NCBI GenBank assembly: GCA_019155185.1
Contig: CM032815.1
Location: 2,055,001-2,119,000, forward strand
DNA length: 64,000 bases
Direction: 5' to 3'
From: Beaufortia kweichowensis
Taxonomy: Eukaryota > Chordata > Actinopteri > Cypriniformes > Gastromyzontidae
Shown piece after piece: positions 62,850 to 64,000 of the stretch. A program made the translations under genes and the position numbers. The notes under the pieces were generated by a model. It ran no database searches and was not told the origin of the DNA. It was given only the letters and a program-made list of their open reading frames with translations. Each line of letters begins with the position of its first letter. Position 1 is the first letter of the stretch.

Positions 62850-64000
62850 CACTGTGCCAAATTTGTAACGTTACCAAAAACAGGCTTTCTTTATGCAAAA
62901 TAAAACTTCTAATATTTGCTTTTTTTCTTACATAAAGAATGTTCCTCAGAGCAATATAAAACAAACATCAAAATAGATATGCATGATAAGATATGCACAA
63001 TCAAAAAATGCAAGCTGCTTTATCGAGAAAAAGTCTAGAAAAAAGTAAATATGAAATAATGATTGTCCTTCATGCTCTATAAGACAAACACCACAATACT
63101 TTCAACAGGAAAACAAGGTCTCTCTCTTACACACAAATACACATGCATCACACAACAAGAATATAAAAAACCACTGACATGTACTACATAACTTTCTGAA
63201 CACCTAAAAAAGTGAAGTTTTCTCTGCATATTAAAGAGAGAAAAAGAGCTCATCTTACCTCTTTACAACTTCAGCTGTAAACCTGTTTGTTTCCTCTCTT
63301 CTGTGGCCACACCTGCAACGGTCATTTGCCTTTGTGTTAGAATTACACATTTTAATAATAACTGCTATTTAAATAAGTCCTAATCCTCCAACCCACAGTA
63401 TACAAATTGGGTAAATGTAAAACAGACCCAAAGTATGACGCTGGTGTGAGGTTAGCAAAGTACTTTCTGACCTTATTATTATCTCGTGTAATACGTTTTT
63501 TTATATTTACCTTCCTGTTTGCACTATGGAGGGAATGTCCCACAATGTCTTTCAGTTCCATTCATTTACTATGTGGACATGGAATTACAGCTGCTGGTTA
63601 CAGCTGGAAGAATTATTTGGTCATATTGTAAGGAATATTTCCTGTAAAGTAATTTAGTCGGACATTAGTTCCCAACCGTCTCTGGGATATGTGACTGTGA
63701 TGTATTGATTGGTTTGGCTATTGTATTGACTGATTGATTGTCTTAGATCAGTTTACACTGGGGATCAGTTCCTGTCTGCATATTTGGTCCATCACTCTGG
63801 GGTCGAAGGTCGAAGCTTTGTAGTTACCGCTGTGAAAACCGGCCCAAAGCAAGACTACGATAAGATAACAAGTAGCTATAAACAAGCGTTTTCCTTTCGT
63901 GATATGCCAAATAAAACAATGAAGTTTAGAGGTCACAAACATCACAAGTCTTTAGTTAGTAACAACCATGTCGATGGTGTAACAAAAATATTACACTAAA

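Overview
The window is a piece of a ray-finned fish nuclear genome, most likely a cyprinid or a close relative. The evidence is long introns with GT-AG splice sites, two vertebrate multi-exon genes, abundant (GA)n microsatellites, tRNA-derived SINE fragments with boxes A and B, and MITEs whose ends read TATGTGACCCTG, a family I know from cyprinid genomes. I see nothing prokaryotic or viral.

Layout, with both genes on the minus strand. Positions 799-8349 hold the 5' part of grik1 (kainate receptor subunit GluK1): signal-peptide exon 1 and the first two exons of the amino-terminal domain. The gene continues off the left edge. A GC/CpG-rich patch at about 8400-8640 is the likely grik1 promoter. 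About 3 kb of intergenic DNA follows (8640-11730). Then comes complete coding sequence for tiam1, from the stop codon at 12819 to the ATG at 36857, in 25 coding exons. The splices join without a frame break into a 1626-residue protein. The domain order is a myristoylation-type N-terminus, PHn-CC-Ex, Ras-binding domain, PDZ, DH and PH, as in human TIAM1 (about 1591 residues). An extra spliceable ATG exon at 19567-19635, inside the 6.3-kb intron 13, would give a DH-PH-only short isoform of 652 residues.

The right-hand 27 kb (36858-64000) has no coding exon I can support. It is 5' to the tiam1 coding start and probably holds untranslated leader exons and regulatory DNA. It contains microsatellites, several MITEs (two hairpin elements, an inverted pair of an unnamed repeat, one of two inverted hAT-like copies) and several stretches that read like conserved non-coding elements.

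Functionally, grik1 encodes a synaptic glutamate-gated cation channel subunit and tiam1 a Rac1 guanine-nucleotide exchange factor that shapes the actin cytoskeleton, including dendritic spines. They are neighbours by synteny, not an operon: GRIK1 and TIAM1 both lie in the same orientation on human 21q21-q22. Here they are only about 4.5 kb apart, with no claudin or keratin-associated-protein genes between them. No undescribed biological system is evident. The most interesting leads are the alternative tiam1 start exon, the repeat pairs, and the unexplained low-stop island at 9440-10145.
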